Shown in pieces: positions 34,214 through 43,187 of a stretch of DNA of 64,000 nt (position 1 is the first letter of the stretch; each line of letters opens with the position of its first letter). A model generated the notes under the pieces. The model worked only from the letters and a program-made list of their open reading frames with translations, ran no database searches and was not told the origin of the DNA. Both the position numbers and the translations under genes were made by a program. The stretch is from NCBI GenBank assembly GCA_937876315.1, contig CALEHQ010000042.1, positions 62,001 through 126,000 on the forward strand, written 5' to 3'. The DNA is from an uncultured Actinomycetes bacterium. GTDB lineage: Bacteria; Actinomycetota; Acidimicrobiia; Acidimicrobiales; Acidimicrobilacustridaceae.

Positions 34214-36263
34214 TCAACGCCTCCCGATCAGAGACCACGCCGCCTTCCGACGAAAGCCGGATGGGTCACGCTTTTCGGTGTCGTTCCTGATCATGGCCTT
34301 CATCGCAGAGCGAGCGATGTCTTTCGCGTTGTCGGTAGCGGGTCCGGAGCTAACTCGTCCCTCCCGACGACTCATGACGACACTCCTTGCGATCGTCGCA
34401 GTGAGTGCTACTGCACGCACTGACGGATACCCCGCCGGAGTCTTTGGGGCCATCGCACTTGGTTGGGCTCTGTCAGCCGTCATCCACCTCATTCTTGGTT
34501 CTCCCGACGGTGCCCCTGATCCCACAGAAGTTTCGAACGACCTTGACTCGATCGATATTTCGGTCGATGGCGTCGCCGTCAGTTCGGTCCAAGCCTGGGG
34601 TGAGAAGGCCTACAGCGCAACAAGATCAGGCGGAACTCCGCTTCGAATCATCGTGATCGGACGCGATGCAACCGACGCGCAACTTCTTTCGAAGATTGGG
34701 CGCTTTCTCTGGTACAAAGACTCTGGTCCAGTCATCAGCTTTGGCCGACAGCAACAGATTGAGCATCGGGCGTTCGCTCTGCTTCTTGCTGAACGAGCAG
34801 GGGTTCGAGTTCCGAGCGTTGTTACCGCAGCAACGATCGGTTCCCGAGGCGATGCGACGCTCGTGCTTGAAGCGATAAAGGGCGAGACGCTCGATCAAAT
34901 GCAGCCAGAGAAGATCGCCGATGAGCAGCTCGTCGATACGTGGACTCAACTCAGCAAACTCCACGGTGCCGGAATCACTCACGGTGGCATTTGGGCCAAA
35001 GCGTTTGTCCTCTCAGAAGTCGGTGCTTCATTCAGCGACCTCGCAACGGCGAATACCAGGCCCGACGCTGATGCCTTCTATGCCGACCGCGTTGCACTTC
35101 TTGCGACTCTTGCCGATCTTGTCGGCGACGACCGGGCCATTGCTGCGGCTCAGACCTCACTAGGCAACGACGGCCTCTCCGCCCTACTCCCCTTTCTTCA
35201 GACAACTGCACTTTCTCGCGTCAACCGCCGATCGGCTGATGATCAAAAGAAACTCTGTGCGCGTCTTCGCGACGAGGTCAGTTCCAAAACCGGTGTCGAA
35301 GCTCCCAAGCTCGAAGAACTTCGTCGCGTTGCCCCTTCATCAATTCTGATCGCTGCGTTCACAATCCTCGGCATGTATCTACTCATCGGCCAATTCGCTC
35401 ATGTCGAATGGTCCACGATGTTCAAAGACGCCCACTGGATTTGGGTGCCATTCGTTTTCTTGCTCGCATGGGTGCCGATTGGTGGACTCGCAATGTCACT
35501 CCTCGGTTCGGTGAGTAAACCGTTACCACTACGCCCAGTCATCATGCTCGAGATCGGGACGAAGTTCACCGGGCTTGCTGGTGGCGGCGTCACAACGTTT
35601 GCACTCCAGGTTCGTTTCTTTCAGAAGCAAGGTCTGAAGTCAGCAGTTGCTGTGACTTCAAGCCTTCTCAATTCGGTTGCCTCTGGCTTTACAGAAGTCA
35701 TCTTTCTTCTCATTGCAATCATCTTCGGCGCAAGCGCGTTTTCACTCAGCAAAGGCGGATCAGGCGGTGCGAGTGGGCTCTCCGGGAAAATCCTTCTTGT
35801 CGCGATTGTTCTCTCCGTCGTTGTCGCGATCGTATTCACGATCCCGGGCCTGCGTCACCGACTCGCCAAATTTCTCATTCCCCAAATTCGGGCAGCGAAG
35901 GAAAATCTCTCCGCCGTCATGAAGAACCCCCGCAAGGGCGTTCAGATGCTTGCGGGAAATGCGATCTCTCAGATTTTCTACGCGCTTGTCCTCTGGGCGG
36001 CACTGCACACCTACGGCGAATCGCTCGGACTGATGCAACTCATCATCATCAATACGCTTGCCTCGATACTCGGCGGCATCGCTCCAGTACCAGGAGGCAT
36101 CGGAGTCATCGAAGCCGGCCTCATCGGAGGTTTCACTGCTGCAGGCATCCCGGATCAGCAAGCAATCGCAGCAACATTCACGGCTCGATTGTTCACTGCG
36201 TATCTGCCGCCCATTTGGGGCTGGCTTTCAATCAATTGGCTACGCCACCGGGATTACGTCTGA
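34167..36263 (+). CDS. Membrane protein: kinase-like (pseudokinase) domain fused to LPG-synthase-type (UPF0104) transmembrane domain
   Basis: Up to 698 residues. Two N-terminal helices (about 50-110) are followed by a kinase-like domain (about 130-370) and a C-terminal block of 6-8 helices from residue 392, with GTKFTGLAGGGVTTFALQVRFF and GGIAPVPGGIGVIEAGLIGGF, typical of lysylphosphatidylglycerol synthase/UPF0104 flippase-type domains. The catalytic loop reads THGGIWAKA near residue 272 where active members have HGDxxxxN, so Asp and Asn are missing, although SDLATAN near 289 keeps one Asp. The start is uncertain: ATG 34167 overlaps the previous gene; GTG 34278 and ATG 34293 are alternatives. 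The 3' end overlaps the channel gene by 10 bases. Confidence 0.87.
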   Translation: MSNAKCARSQKLQSPSQRLPIRDHAAFRRKPDGSRFSVSFLIMAFIAERAMSFALSVAGPELTRPSRRLMTTLLAIVAVSATARTDGYPAGVFGAIALGWALSAVIHLILGSPDGAPDPTEVSNDLDSIDISVDGVAVSSVQAWGEKAYSATRSGGTPLRIIVIGRDATDAQLLSKIGRFLWYKDSGPVISFGRQQQIEHRAFALLLAERAGVRVPSVVTAATIGSRGDATLVLEAIKGETLDQMQPEKIADEQLVDTWTQLSKLHGAGITHGGIWAKAFVLSEVGASFSDLATANTRPDADAFYADRVALLATLADLVGDDRAIAAAQTSLGNDGLSALLPFLQTTALSRVNRRSADDQKKLCARLRDEVSSKTGVEAPKLEELRRVAPSSILIAAFTILGMYLLIGQFAHVEWSTMFKDAHWIWVPFVFLLAWVPIGGLAMSLLGSVSKPLPLRPVIMLEIGTKFTGLAGGGVTTFALQVRFFQKQGLKSAVAVTSSLLNSVASGFTEVIFLLIAIIFGASAFSLSKGGSGGASGLSGKILLVAIVLSVVVAIVFTIPGLRHRLAKFLIPQIRAAKENLSAVMKNPRKGVQMLAGNAISQIFYALVLWAALHTYGESLGLMQLIIINTLASILGGIAPVPGGIGVIEAGLIGGFTAAGIPDQQAIAATFTARLFTAYLPPIWGWLSINWLRHRDYV

Positions 36264-37030
36264 TCCTTTGATGAGTCGGATTGATCGAAATGGGCGTTGA
36301 GCATTTCTTCGATTCGTCGTATTCGACCATCAGTCGAATCGTCGTCAGGACCTGAAGCAGCATTGCGTCGGCTTTGAGCCTGGTTCATGAAACTCGAAGC
36401 GATTTGCGCAGTGATGACCGCTGCAGTTGTGAGTCCAAGAAGCATGATCCCGACCGCCGCAATTCGACCCGGGGCCGTAATCGGGTAGTAGTCGCCATAA
36501 CCGACGGTGAACACCGTGACACATCCCCACCACACAGCGATTCCGATGCTGGTGATGTTTGCACCCGATGCAGTTCGCTCAAATCCCCAAACGATGACGA
36601 CAAGATTGAAAAGCAGGACAATCGAAACGATCACAAGGTAAATCGTGTTCCCCCACTTAAACATCGCCCTCAGAAGTCGAAGACTGAAGAGAAGTCGAAC
36701 TACAGGGAGTATGACGGCGAGGACACCAACTGGATGATGGGTGAAGTATGTCAGACGATGCCGAGAGAGATACGTACGGACTGCCATGTCCGCTCCATAG
36801 ATCACAGCGATAACGATGCGAACGCCATACCAAAGCAGCGGATCGCCGGCGACGCGATGGATCGTCCCTAGGGGCACAACAGTGAGCCAGATCGTACAAA
36901 GCGCGATCAGATCAAGGGGCAAAGTCGTCTTGTTGATCCAACGATCGAGACGCGGATTATCCGGTTCTGACTCCGACGGATCAGCACTCTCAACATCAGG
37001 AGGGATCGGAACTGCCGTTGAATCGCTCAC
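36254..37030 (-). CDS. Potassium channel protein (Kch/two-pore-like)
   Basis: 258 residues from GTG 37030. Several membrane helices follow an acidic N-terminus, and the pore loop VTVFTVGYGDYYPIT contains the K+ selectivity filter TVGYGD at about 172-177. A first block (LDLIALCTIWLTVVP, RIVIAVIYGADMAVRTYLSRHRLTYF, RLLFSLRLLRAMFKWG) resembles a voltage-sensor-like arrangement with an Arg-rich S4-like helix. A short helical C-terminus replaces the RCK domain. The open frame to 37132 overlaps the acyl-CoA synthetase and is rejected. Confidence 0.9.
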   Translation of the reverse strand: MSDSTAVPIPPDVESADPSESEPDNPRLDRWINKTTLPLDLIALCTIWLTVVPLGTIHRVAGDPLLWYGVRIVIAVIYGADMAVRTYLSRHRLTYFTHHPVGVLAVILPVVRLLFSLRLLRAMFKWGNTIYLVIVSIVLLFNLVVIVWGFERTASGANITSIGIAVWWGCVTVFTVGYGDYYPITAPGRIAAVGIMLLGLTTAAVITAQIASSFMNQAQSRRNAASGPDDDSTDGRIRRIEEMLNAHFDQSDSSKDQT

Positions 37031-37052
37031 CTGCCCAGTCTCCCAGACGACA

Positions 37053-38684
37053 TCAGGCCAGTGCACTTCCGACCCGTGCGGCTTCGGCTTTCCAGTGGGC
37101 CTGATCGATCTTGCCGTTCGCTGCCCGTCCAATCGACTCCACGATCACCAGATGCCGAGGGATCTTGTAACCGGCAAGTCGGCCCTGAAGCGCGTCTTTC
37201 AACTCTTCAGGTTCCAGTTCGCTCCCTGAATTTGGCTCAACAAATGCAATGACCTGTTGGCCGAAACGATCGTGGGGTGCACCCATGACGACAGCGTCAC
37301 GCACAAGCGGGTGAAGCTTGATCGACTCCTCAACCTCTTCTGGAAACACCTTTTCCCCACCTGTATTGATGCAGCCCGACCCTCGACCTAAGAGGGTGAC
37401 GGTCCCATCTTCATGAACCGTTGCGAAATCTCCGGGGGTAGTCCATCGAAGACCATTAATTTCTCTAAAGGTCTTGGCGGATTTCTCCGGGTCGTTGAAG
37501 TAACCGATAGGCGCTCGGCCTGCGATCGCAACCAAACCAGATTCTCCTGAGCCCGGAGTTACCGATGTTCCGTCCTCACGAATGACCTGCGCGTCAGGTC
37601 CTAGTTTGAAACCCGCAGTTTTCGCCGTTCCGCGCGACGAAGAAATCGAACGCGCGAGGCCGACCGCTTCAGAGGAACCGAGGGTATCCACACACAGCAA
37701 GTCAGGTGCGTGCCCGATCAATCCGTCTTTCACTGGAGCCGACCACATGACTCCCGACGAAAGCATGACCTTGAGTGAGGAGATATCCCAACGCTTTGGG
37801 TGAGCATCAAGTGCGTCGAGTAGCGGCTTGGCAAAAGCATCGCCGACGATCGAGAGGTCGGTCACCCGATGTGCTTCGACCGTGTCAAGTAATTCCTCTG
37901 GGTCGAACTTGGTGTGTTCGCACAACACCACGACGCCCCCGGAATCGAGCACGGCAAACGCGGAGAACGCAGCAGTGCCGTGCATCAATGGTGCAGCAGG
38001 GATGACTCGGGCTCGCTTTTCACCCGCCTCGGCAAGACCCTCACGCACGACGTCGAGGGCGCCATCCTCGGGGTACTTGATCGTTGCGCTGCGATTAATA
38101 ACACAGAACAGGTCGTCCTGCCGCCACATCACGCCCTTCGGCTGTCCAGTTGTTCCGCCGGTGTAGAGCAAGAAAAGGTCATCGCCACTTCGACTGGATG
38201 ATTCTGTGGTCAACGGCGATCCAGACTGCGCTGCAACCTCATAGGGCTCAGCCCACTCCGGGCACTCCCCCATTCCATCGTCAACCCACAGCCAGAGTTT
38301 GACGTTGGGAACTCGCGACCGCACCTGAGCGGCGGACTCGGTAAAGGAACCGTGGAACATCACGGCCTCGACCCCAGCATCGATCCAGAGATACGCGAGT
38401 TCATCGGCGACGTAGCGATAGTTCGTGTTCACTGGAACCATTGCCACTTTGAAAGTTGCAAACAGTGACTCGACGTACTCCATGGAGTTCATGAGGTATT
38501 GAGCAACTCTCGACTGTCTTGAAAGTCCGGCCGCAACAAGCCTCGCCCCAAGCGCCGATGCCCGCTGATCAAACTCTGCCCACGAACGTACAGATGTGCC
38601 GCGGATCAATGCAGGGGCATCTGGCTGAACCTCAGCGATCGCCTCCCAAACATCAGCAAAGTTCCATGCTGTCATCGTCGTCAT
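37053..38684 (-). CDS. Acyl-CoA synthetase (FadD19-like)
   Basis: 543 residues of the ANL superfamily. ATP-binding LLYTGGTTGQPKGVMWRQDD, DTLGSSEAVGLA, LLGRGSGCINTGGEKVFPEEVEE and the C-terminal AANGKIDQ lysine segment are present. The pattern, including PMIHG-like APLMHGTAAFSAF and the short linker, is closest to mycobacterial FadD19/FadD17-type ligases that activate sterol side-chain acids. The substrate is inferred only. It is the only ligase next to the paired acyl-CoA dehydrogenases downstream on the other strand. ATG 38684 starts MTTMTAW. Confidence 0.94.
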   Translation of the reverse strand: MTTMTAWNFADVWEAIAEVQPDAPALIRGTSVRSWAEFDQRASALGARLVAAGLSRQSRVAQYLMNSMEYVESLFATFKVAMVPVNTNYRYVADELAYLWIDAGVEAVMFHGSFTESAAQVRSRVPNVKLWLWVDDGMGECPEWAEPYEVAAQSGSPLTTESSSRSGDDLFLLYTGGTTGQPKGVMWRQDDLFCVINRSATIKYPEDGALDVVREGLAEAGEKRARVIPAAPLMHGTAAFSAFAVLDSGGVVVLCEHTKFDPEELLDTVEAHRVTDLSIVGDAFAKPLLDALDAHPKRWDISSLKVMLSSGVMWSAPVKDGLIGHAPDLLCVDTLGSSEAVGLARSISSSRGTAKTAGFKLGPDAQVIREDGTSVTPGSGESGLVAIAGRAPIGYFNDPEKSAKTFREINGLRWTTPGDFATVHEDGTVTLLGRGSGCINTGGEKVFPEEVEESIKLHPLVRDAVVMGAPHDRFGQQVIAFVEPNSGSELEPEELKDALQGRLAGYKIPRHLVIVESIGRAANGKIDQAHWKAEAARVGSALA

Positions 38685-38857
38685 TCAATTCTCTAGGAGG
38701 AGAGATCTCACGAGGTACGTGCGAACAGTTCTGACTCTACTGAAACCCTCGAATTCGACGGGTACGATCATGAAAGGGTCGAAAGGCCCGAGCTACTGAC
38801 GATTGACCACGCCGAAGCGATCCGGACGGAACTGCTGGCGTCACCCACGGGGGATCA

Positions 38858-39598
38858 ATGAACACCAAGGTCTACACGCATGAGTTCATCGACATCACCG
38901 GTGCGAATCGTGCAAATTACATGCATCACATGACCGCCAACTGGTGCCCGATGGCGCGTGACGATCGCGGTCAACTTTGTTTCGGTGTGTGGGGAGTGGT
39001 CGGTACGACCAGCCGCTGGCCCCGCGTTGTCAACATGTGGGAAGAAGACGGCCTTGACGGTTTAGCGACCGCGCTTGCGCATGAACTTGGCCGTCCCTCC
39101 CTGCAGGATGCCAAGCTCGAAGCTTGGTGGAACGAAGCCGCCAACTTTCGTTCCGGCGGCTACGACCGAGTTCTCATACCCGCCCCGTGGACCCGCACCA
39201 TCGAGGAACTTTGCGCCGACGGAGTTTCCGGCTTGGCCTACGCCCACGACACAATTCGTGTCGAACCGGGCGGCGCAGACGCATTTCTGTCAAAGGTTCG
39301 CGACATCGCAGTAGGCGCTCATCAACCGTTTGGCTGGGAACTTGTCGGAGCGCTTAAGACCTCTATGCGTCGCGACGATGAATGCATAGTGATTTGGGCA
39401 ATCCCACAATGGCAGCAGTGGTCCGAGGTCGAGAAGGCTCGAGATACTGACCCCGGTCTTCGACAGTGGCGGGATCTCCTTTGGGCGGCCGAGGACTACG
39501 AGCGATTCCTCATGTGCGACGCTCCCCTCGCCCCCCTCAAGACTGGTCGCCAACCCGAACGTTCCGACCGCACAATCGAGTGGAACGAACCGCAATGA
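38858..39598 (+). CDS. Hypothetical protein preceding acyl-CoA dehydrogenases
   Basis: 246 residues. I do not recognise a named family. The protein is soluble, Trp-rich and has two similar halves suggesting ferredoxin-like alpha-beta (NIPSNAP/EthD-type) domains: VYTHEFIDITGANRANYMHHM in the first and YAHDTIRVEPGGADAFLSKV in the second, each followed by a segment such as GVWGVVG or WELVGALKTS. GGGGGATCA precedes ATG 38858. It is 34 bases upstream of the first acyl-CoA dehydrogenase and probably co-transcribed, so a role in the same catabolic route is likely. Confidence 0.82.
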   Translation: MNTKVYTHEFIDITGANRANYMHHMTANWCPMARDDRGQLCFGVWGVVGTTSRWPRVVNMWEEDGLDGLATALAHELGRPSLQDAKLEAWWNEAANFRSGGYDRVLIPAPWTRTIEELCADGVSGLAYAHDTIRVEPGGADAFLSKVRDIAVGAHQPFGWELVGALKTSMRRDDECIVIWAIPQWQQWSEVEKARDTDPGLRQWRDLLWAAEDYERFLMCDAPLAPLKTGRQPERSDRTIEWNEPQ

Positions 39599-39632
39599 TC
39601 CAAGATTCCCTGATGCCGAAACAACGAGGCTC

Positions 39633-40823
39633 ATGATGCACTTACGTGATTCCGATAGCGATGCCGATTTCCGCTCCGAAGTGCGCGAATGGCTTCGTAG
39701 CGCGGTTGCCTCCATGCCAACACCGCCATCACCCGACGATTGGCCAGGACGGCGCTCCTACGACGCTCAGTGGCAGCGGATGCTGTTCGATGCCGGCTAC
39801 GCAGGTATCAACTGGCCCGCAGAACACGGTGGACGCGGTGCCACACCCACTGAGCATCTGATCTTTCTTGAGGAATCAGCAGCCGCGAAAGCACCCGACG
39901 TCGGAGTCGGATTTGTTGGCCAGATGCATGCTGGCCCGACGATCATCGCCGAAGGGACCAACGCGCAAAAAGCGCACCATCTGCGCGGCATCCTCACAGG
40001 TGATCACGTCTGGTGCCAAGGGTTCTCTGAACCCGGATCGGGTAGCGACCTCGCATCACTTCGCACACGAGCGTTCCGCGATGGCGACGATTACGTCGTC
40101 AGCGGGCAAAAGATTTGGACATCGCACGCAGTTGCAGCCGACTACTGCGAAATGCTGGTTCGCACCGACCCAAATGAACCCAAGCACAAGGGAATCAGTT
40201 GGCTCATCATGCCCATGAATCTCCCCTGCATCGATGTCAGGCCGCTCGTCACGGTTCACGGGTCAACTGAATTTGCAGAACTGTTCCTCGACGAGGTTCG
40301 TGTTCCTGTAGCAAATCTCGTCGGCGCCGAGAACGACGGCTGGCGAGTCGCCAACGTCACCCTCAGTTTCGAGCGCGGCACCGGCTTCGTGGGCGAATTG
40401 CTCGACACAACAAACGTTTTCCAAGAACTGATCGAAATGGCGAAGTCGACGATACGAACCGGCAGGGCGATCTGGGCCGACGACAGCATCCGACGCGAGG
40501 TCGGCATCATTGGCGCTGATCTTGATGCATTGTGGGCTTTCACAAAGCGAAACGTCTCACAAGGTGCACGCGGCGGCTTGGCCATGGGCTCAGGGTCTGG
40601 ATTCAAGGTGGCGTTTGCAACAACGCAACATCGCCTCGGCGACCTTGCCCTTCGCGTGCTTGATCGAGCATCACTCTCAATGGATGATCTCGGCGGTCAA
40701 CCGACTGGTGTGCTCGTGCACAGCAAATTGCATGCGTTCGCTATTTCACTTGGCGGCGGAACAACCCAAATTCAGCAGAACATCATCGCCGAGCGCGTGC
40801 TCGGACTTCCAAGGGAGCGCTGA
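39633..40823 (+). CDS. Acyl-CoA dehydrogenase, subunit A (FadE26-type)
   Basis: 396 residues. FAD-dependent alpha,beta-dehydrogenation of an acyl-CoA. Typical segments are AGINWPAEHGGRGATPTEHLIF, WCQGFSEPGSGSDLASLRTRA (FAD/substrate region), GQKIWTSHA, DPNEPKHKGISWLIMPM and the C-terminal LGGGTTQIQQNIIAERVLGLPRE. The subunit pattern fits alpha chains of alpha2-beta2 enzymes from mycobacterial sterol catabolism. ATG 39636 is an equally good start. The stop is 2 bases from the next ATG, so both subunits are co-translated. Confidence 0.95.
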   Translation: MMHLRDSDSDADFRSEVREWLRSAVASMPTPPSPDDWPGRRSYDAQWQRMLFDAGYAGINWPAEHGGRGATPTEHLIFLEESAAAKAPDVGVGFVGQMHAGPTIIAEGTNAQKAHHLRGILTGDHVWCQGFSEPGSGSDLASLRTRAFRDGDDYVVSGQKIWTSHAVAADYCEMLVRTDPNEPKHKGISWLIMPMNLPCIDVRPLVTVHGSTEFAELFLDEVRVPVANLVGAENDGWRVANVTLSFERGTGFVGELLDTTNVFQELIEMAKSTIRTGRAIWADDSIRREVGIIGADLDALWAFTKRNVSQGARGGLAMGSGSGFKVAFATTQHRLGDLALRVLDRASLSMDDLGGQPTGVLVHSKLHAFAISLGGGTTQIQQNIIAERVLGLPRER

Positions 40824-40825
40824 CT

Positions 40826-41800
40826 ATGGATCTTCAGCCAACAGACGACCAAGCCGCACTCGTCGAGATGATTACAACTTTTGCCGCCGATCGTTTTCCA
40901 ATCGAAACCGTTCGGTCGTTCGGCAACAGCGATGGTTTTGCTCGCACGCTCTGGGGCGAACTCGCCGCCCTCGGAACTTTTGGGATCTCCGTCTCCGAAG
41001 ACCTTGGTGGCGTCGGACTCAACTTCATTGACGCTGTTCTCGTTCACGAGGCCCTCGGCGCGGCTCTTTGTCCCGGGCCAATCGTTGCTGCAACCTTGGC
41101 AGCTGGTCTCGTCAATGGAGTGATCGACGGCTCAGTCGTTCCGTGCATCATTGACCTTGGAAGTGATGGCCCACTCGCAGTCGAGAATTTCCGTTCATCC
41201 GATGTGCTTTTGGTTGTGGATGATGCAGGCGTCGGAATCATTGAGAGCGACAACGTCTCTGGCACCGACGTTGTCCACCCGACCGACCCCACCACCCCGA
41301 TCACGATCCTTGCGAGTCTTCCGAAAACCAAATCAATTGGCGACGCTGAACTGGCCAAACGGTGGCGACAGCGCGGTTCCCTTTTGGCCTCTGCCCAACT
41401 CTCGGGAAACTCCTCCGGAAGTACGTCGCTTGCAGTTGAGTACGCAAAAGAACGTGAGCAGTTCGGCCGCCCAATTGGTTCCTTTCAGGGACTCAAGCAC
41501 CTGTTGGCCGATTCCTGGATTCGAACAGAGGTTGCTCGATCATCGGTGTGGGCCGCGGGCGTCACGATCGACGAGCCCGAGGTTGGGTCGATCGATCGAG
41601 CTGTCGCTGGTTCTCGACTCACTGCAGCTCGTGCGGCAACCGAAAATGCGAAGACCTGCGTGCAAGTTCACGGCGGAATGGGTTTCACCTGGGAGGTTGA
41701 CGCCCACCTCTTCCTCAAACGAGCTTGGGTCCTCGAAACACAGTTCGGCTCAATCGACGATGCTGCCGAGGTTGTGGCTCATCTTTACGCAGATCGCTAA
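40826..41800 (+). CDS. Acyl-CoA dehydrogenase, subunit B (FadE27-type, short)
   Basis: 324 residues, shorter than canonical 380-390-residue dehydrogenases because the middle beta-domain is reduced. LGTFGISVSEDLGGVGLNFIDAVLVHEALG opens the N-terminal helical domain; YAKEREQFGRPIGSFQGLKHLLAD and CVQVHGGMGFTWEVDAHLFLKRAW mark the C-terminal FAD-binding helical domain. Such short chains pair with a longer subunit to form heteromeric enzymes. The ATG lies 2 bases after subunit A, with GGGAG 8 bases upstream. Confidence 0.94.
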   Translation: MDLQPTDDQAALVEMITTFAADRFPIETVRSFGNSDGFARTLWGELAALGTFGISVSEDLGGVGLNFIDAVLVHEALGAALCPGPIVAATLAAGLVNGVIDGSVVPCIIDLGSDGPLAVENFRSSDVLLVVDDAGVGIIESDNVSGTDVVHPTDPTTPITILASLPKTKSIGDAELAKRWRQRGSLLASAQLSGNSSGSTSLAVEYAKEREQFGRPIGSFQGLKHLLADSWIRTEVARSSVWAAGVTIDEPEVGSIDRAVAGSRLTAARAATENAKTCVQVHGGMGFTWEVDAHLFLKRAWVLETQFGSIDDAAEVVAHLYADR

Positions 41801-41907
41801 GAGTCACTTACGTAACCAAGCGGTGTGCTCGTCAACGCTTGAAGAGCGCAAAGAGAAGTGTGCTCGTTGATGTCCTCTGTCGCTGCATCAACAATCGCAA
41901 CAACTTC

Positions 41908-43098
41908 CTACAGTGGGAGAACCTCATTCGGCAATGGATGACGGAACACCCGTGCCGCATTTTCACAGAGGATCGACCGCAATTCATCAGTAGGAATATC
42001 GCCGTAGGTGTCGGCGACCACTTGTTGAGTGTCGGGCCAGGTTCCATCGCCATGCGGATAGTCCGTCTCGAACATGATGTTTTCGACGCCAATGCGGTGT
42101 CGGGTCATGATCGTTGACGGATCATCGATCGTGCAGAACCAGAAGTTGCGCTTGAGTACATCGGCGGGACGCGTTTCCCAACCGAGTCCGTAGCCACTTC
42201 GATCGACGATGTTGTCGAGCCGATCCAGCAACATCGCGACCCAGCCGATGCCGCCCTCGGACATCGTGATCTTCAGGTTTGGATACTTCAACGGGTAACC
42301 GGACCACAACCATTCGGCGCATGCCGCCAGTGAGAGTTGACCGAACATCGTTGCGCCCAACTGAAGTGCAGGTGCATCTGCGGGTGATGGGTAGCCGCCC
42401 GAGGAACCCACATGGAGAGCAATAACCGTGTCGGTTTCTGCACAGGCTTCAACAATTGGATCCCAGTAACCGGAAAACAACGACGGGAAGCCGATGTTCT
42501 GGGGTCGCTCGGGAAGGGTCACGGCAACGAAACCGCGAGCAGCGTTACGTCGAATCTCCGCTGCACCTTTTTCCGGGTCAGCGAGGAATGTAAGACCAAG
42601 AGGGATGATTCGATCCGTTGCCGGTTGCCACCACTCTTCATACAACCAGTCGTTCCACGCTTGGGTTGTGGCATAGCCAAGATCAAGGTCGTCGATTTGT
42701 GCGAACACACGGCCGCAGAATCCGGTAATCATGGAAGGAAAGTTCATTGACGCCCAGACACCATTTAGATCCATGTCCCGCACGCGTTCATTGATGTCCC
42801 AACACCCTTTTCGCATGTCACTGAATTTGGTTGGCTCCAGATTCTTCATGCTCTTACGTCGACCAGCGACGGCGTTCATACCGACCTGCGTGAATCGCTG
42901 ACCTTCGAATTCCCACACCTCGTGACCGTGCTCGTTTGTCACGACCTTTGGTGCTCGACTCTGAAACCTCGATGGCAACCGACCCTCGAACATCTCGGGA
43001 GGCTCTACGAGATGGTCATCGACAGAAATGATGGTGTAGCGAACCTCTGTTGGTTCGGGGTCAGGAAGCAACATCGGATTGTCGACCAGATCAGTCAT
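41908..43098 (-). CDS. Amidohydrolase-2 family protein
   Basis: 396 residues with a TIM-barrel amidohydrolase-2 (ACMSD-like) pattern: ISVDDHLVEPPEMF with the DxH metal motif, MNFPSMITGFCGRVF, LHVGSSGG (metal His), MSEGGIGWVAMLLDRLD and ETDYPHGDGTWP (metal Asp). Members decarboxylate or hydrolyse organic acids and lactones; related ones occur in actinobacterial sterol and aromatic breakdown clusters. Five Gs precede ATG 43098. It converges with the acyl-CoA dehydrogenase pair and is divergent from the phosphotransferase. Confidence 0.92.
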   Translation of the reverse strand: MTDLVDNPMLLPDPEPTEVRYTIISVDDHLVEPPEMFEGRLPSRFQSRAPKVVTNEHGHEVWEFEGQRFTQVGMNAVAGRRKSMKNLEPTKFSDMRKGCWDINERVRDMDLNGVWASMNFPSMITGFCGRVFAQIDDLDLGYATTQAWNDWLYEEWWQPATDRIIPLGLTFLADPEKGAAEIRRNAARGFVAVTLPERPQNIGFPSLFSGYWDPIVEACAETDTVIALHVGSSGGYPSPADAPALQLGATMFGQLSLAACAEWLWSGYPLKYPNLKITMSEGGIGWVAMLLDRLDNIVDRSGYGLGWETRPADVLKRNFWFCTIDDPSTIMTRHRIGVENIMFETDYPHGDGTWPDTQQVVADTYGDIPTDELRSILCENAARVFRHPLPNEVLPL

Positions 43099-43187
43099 GA
43101 GACCCCCAAAGTTTGAACTATTCAGAGTGTAGATGGACGACTTCGTGAGAGCTGAGCCGCTGCTACCTTCGTCCCAAAGGGGGAGCT

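Noticed and set aside
38702-38709. GAGATCTC palindrome upstream of the unknown gene at 38858
   Set aside because: An 8-base palindrome is expected by chance several times in a window of this size.
40510-41031. 173-codon plus-strand open frame inside the acyl-CoA dehydrogenase pair
   Set aside because: It is out of frame with both dehydrogenases, is rich in Arg and Ser as shadow frames are, and has no family motif.
41866-41892. GTTGATG ... CATCAAC hairpin between the convergent dehydrogenase and amidohydrolase genes
   Set aside because: The stem is only 7 bases with a 13-base loop and no T-run, too weak to call a terminator.
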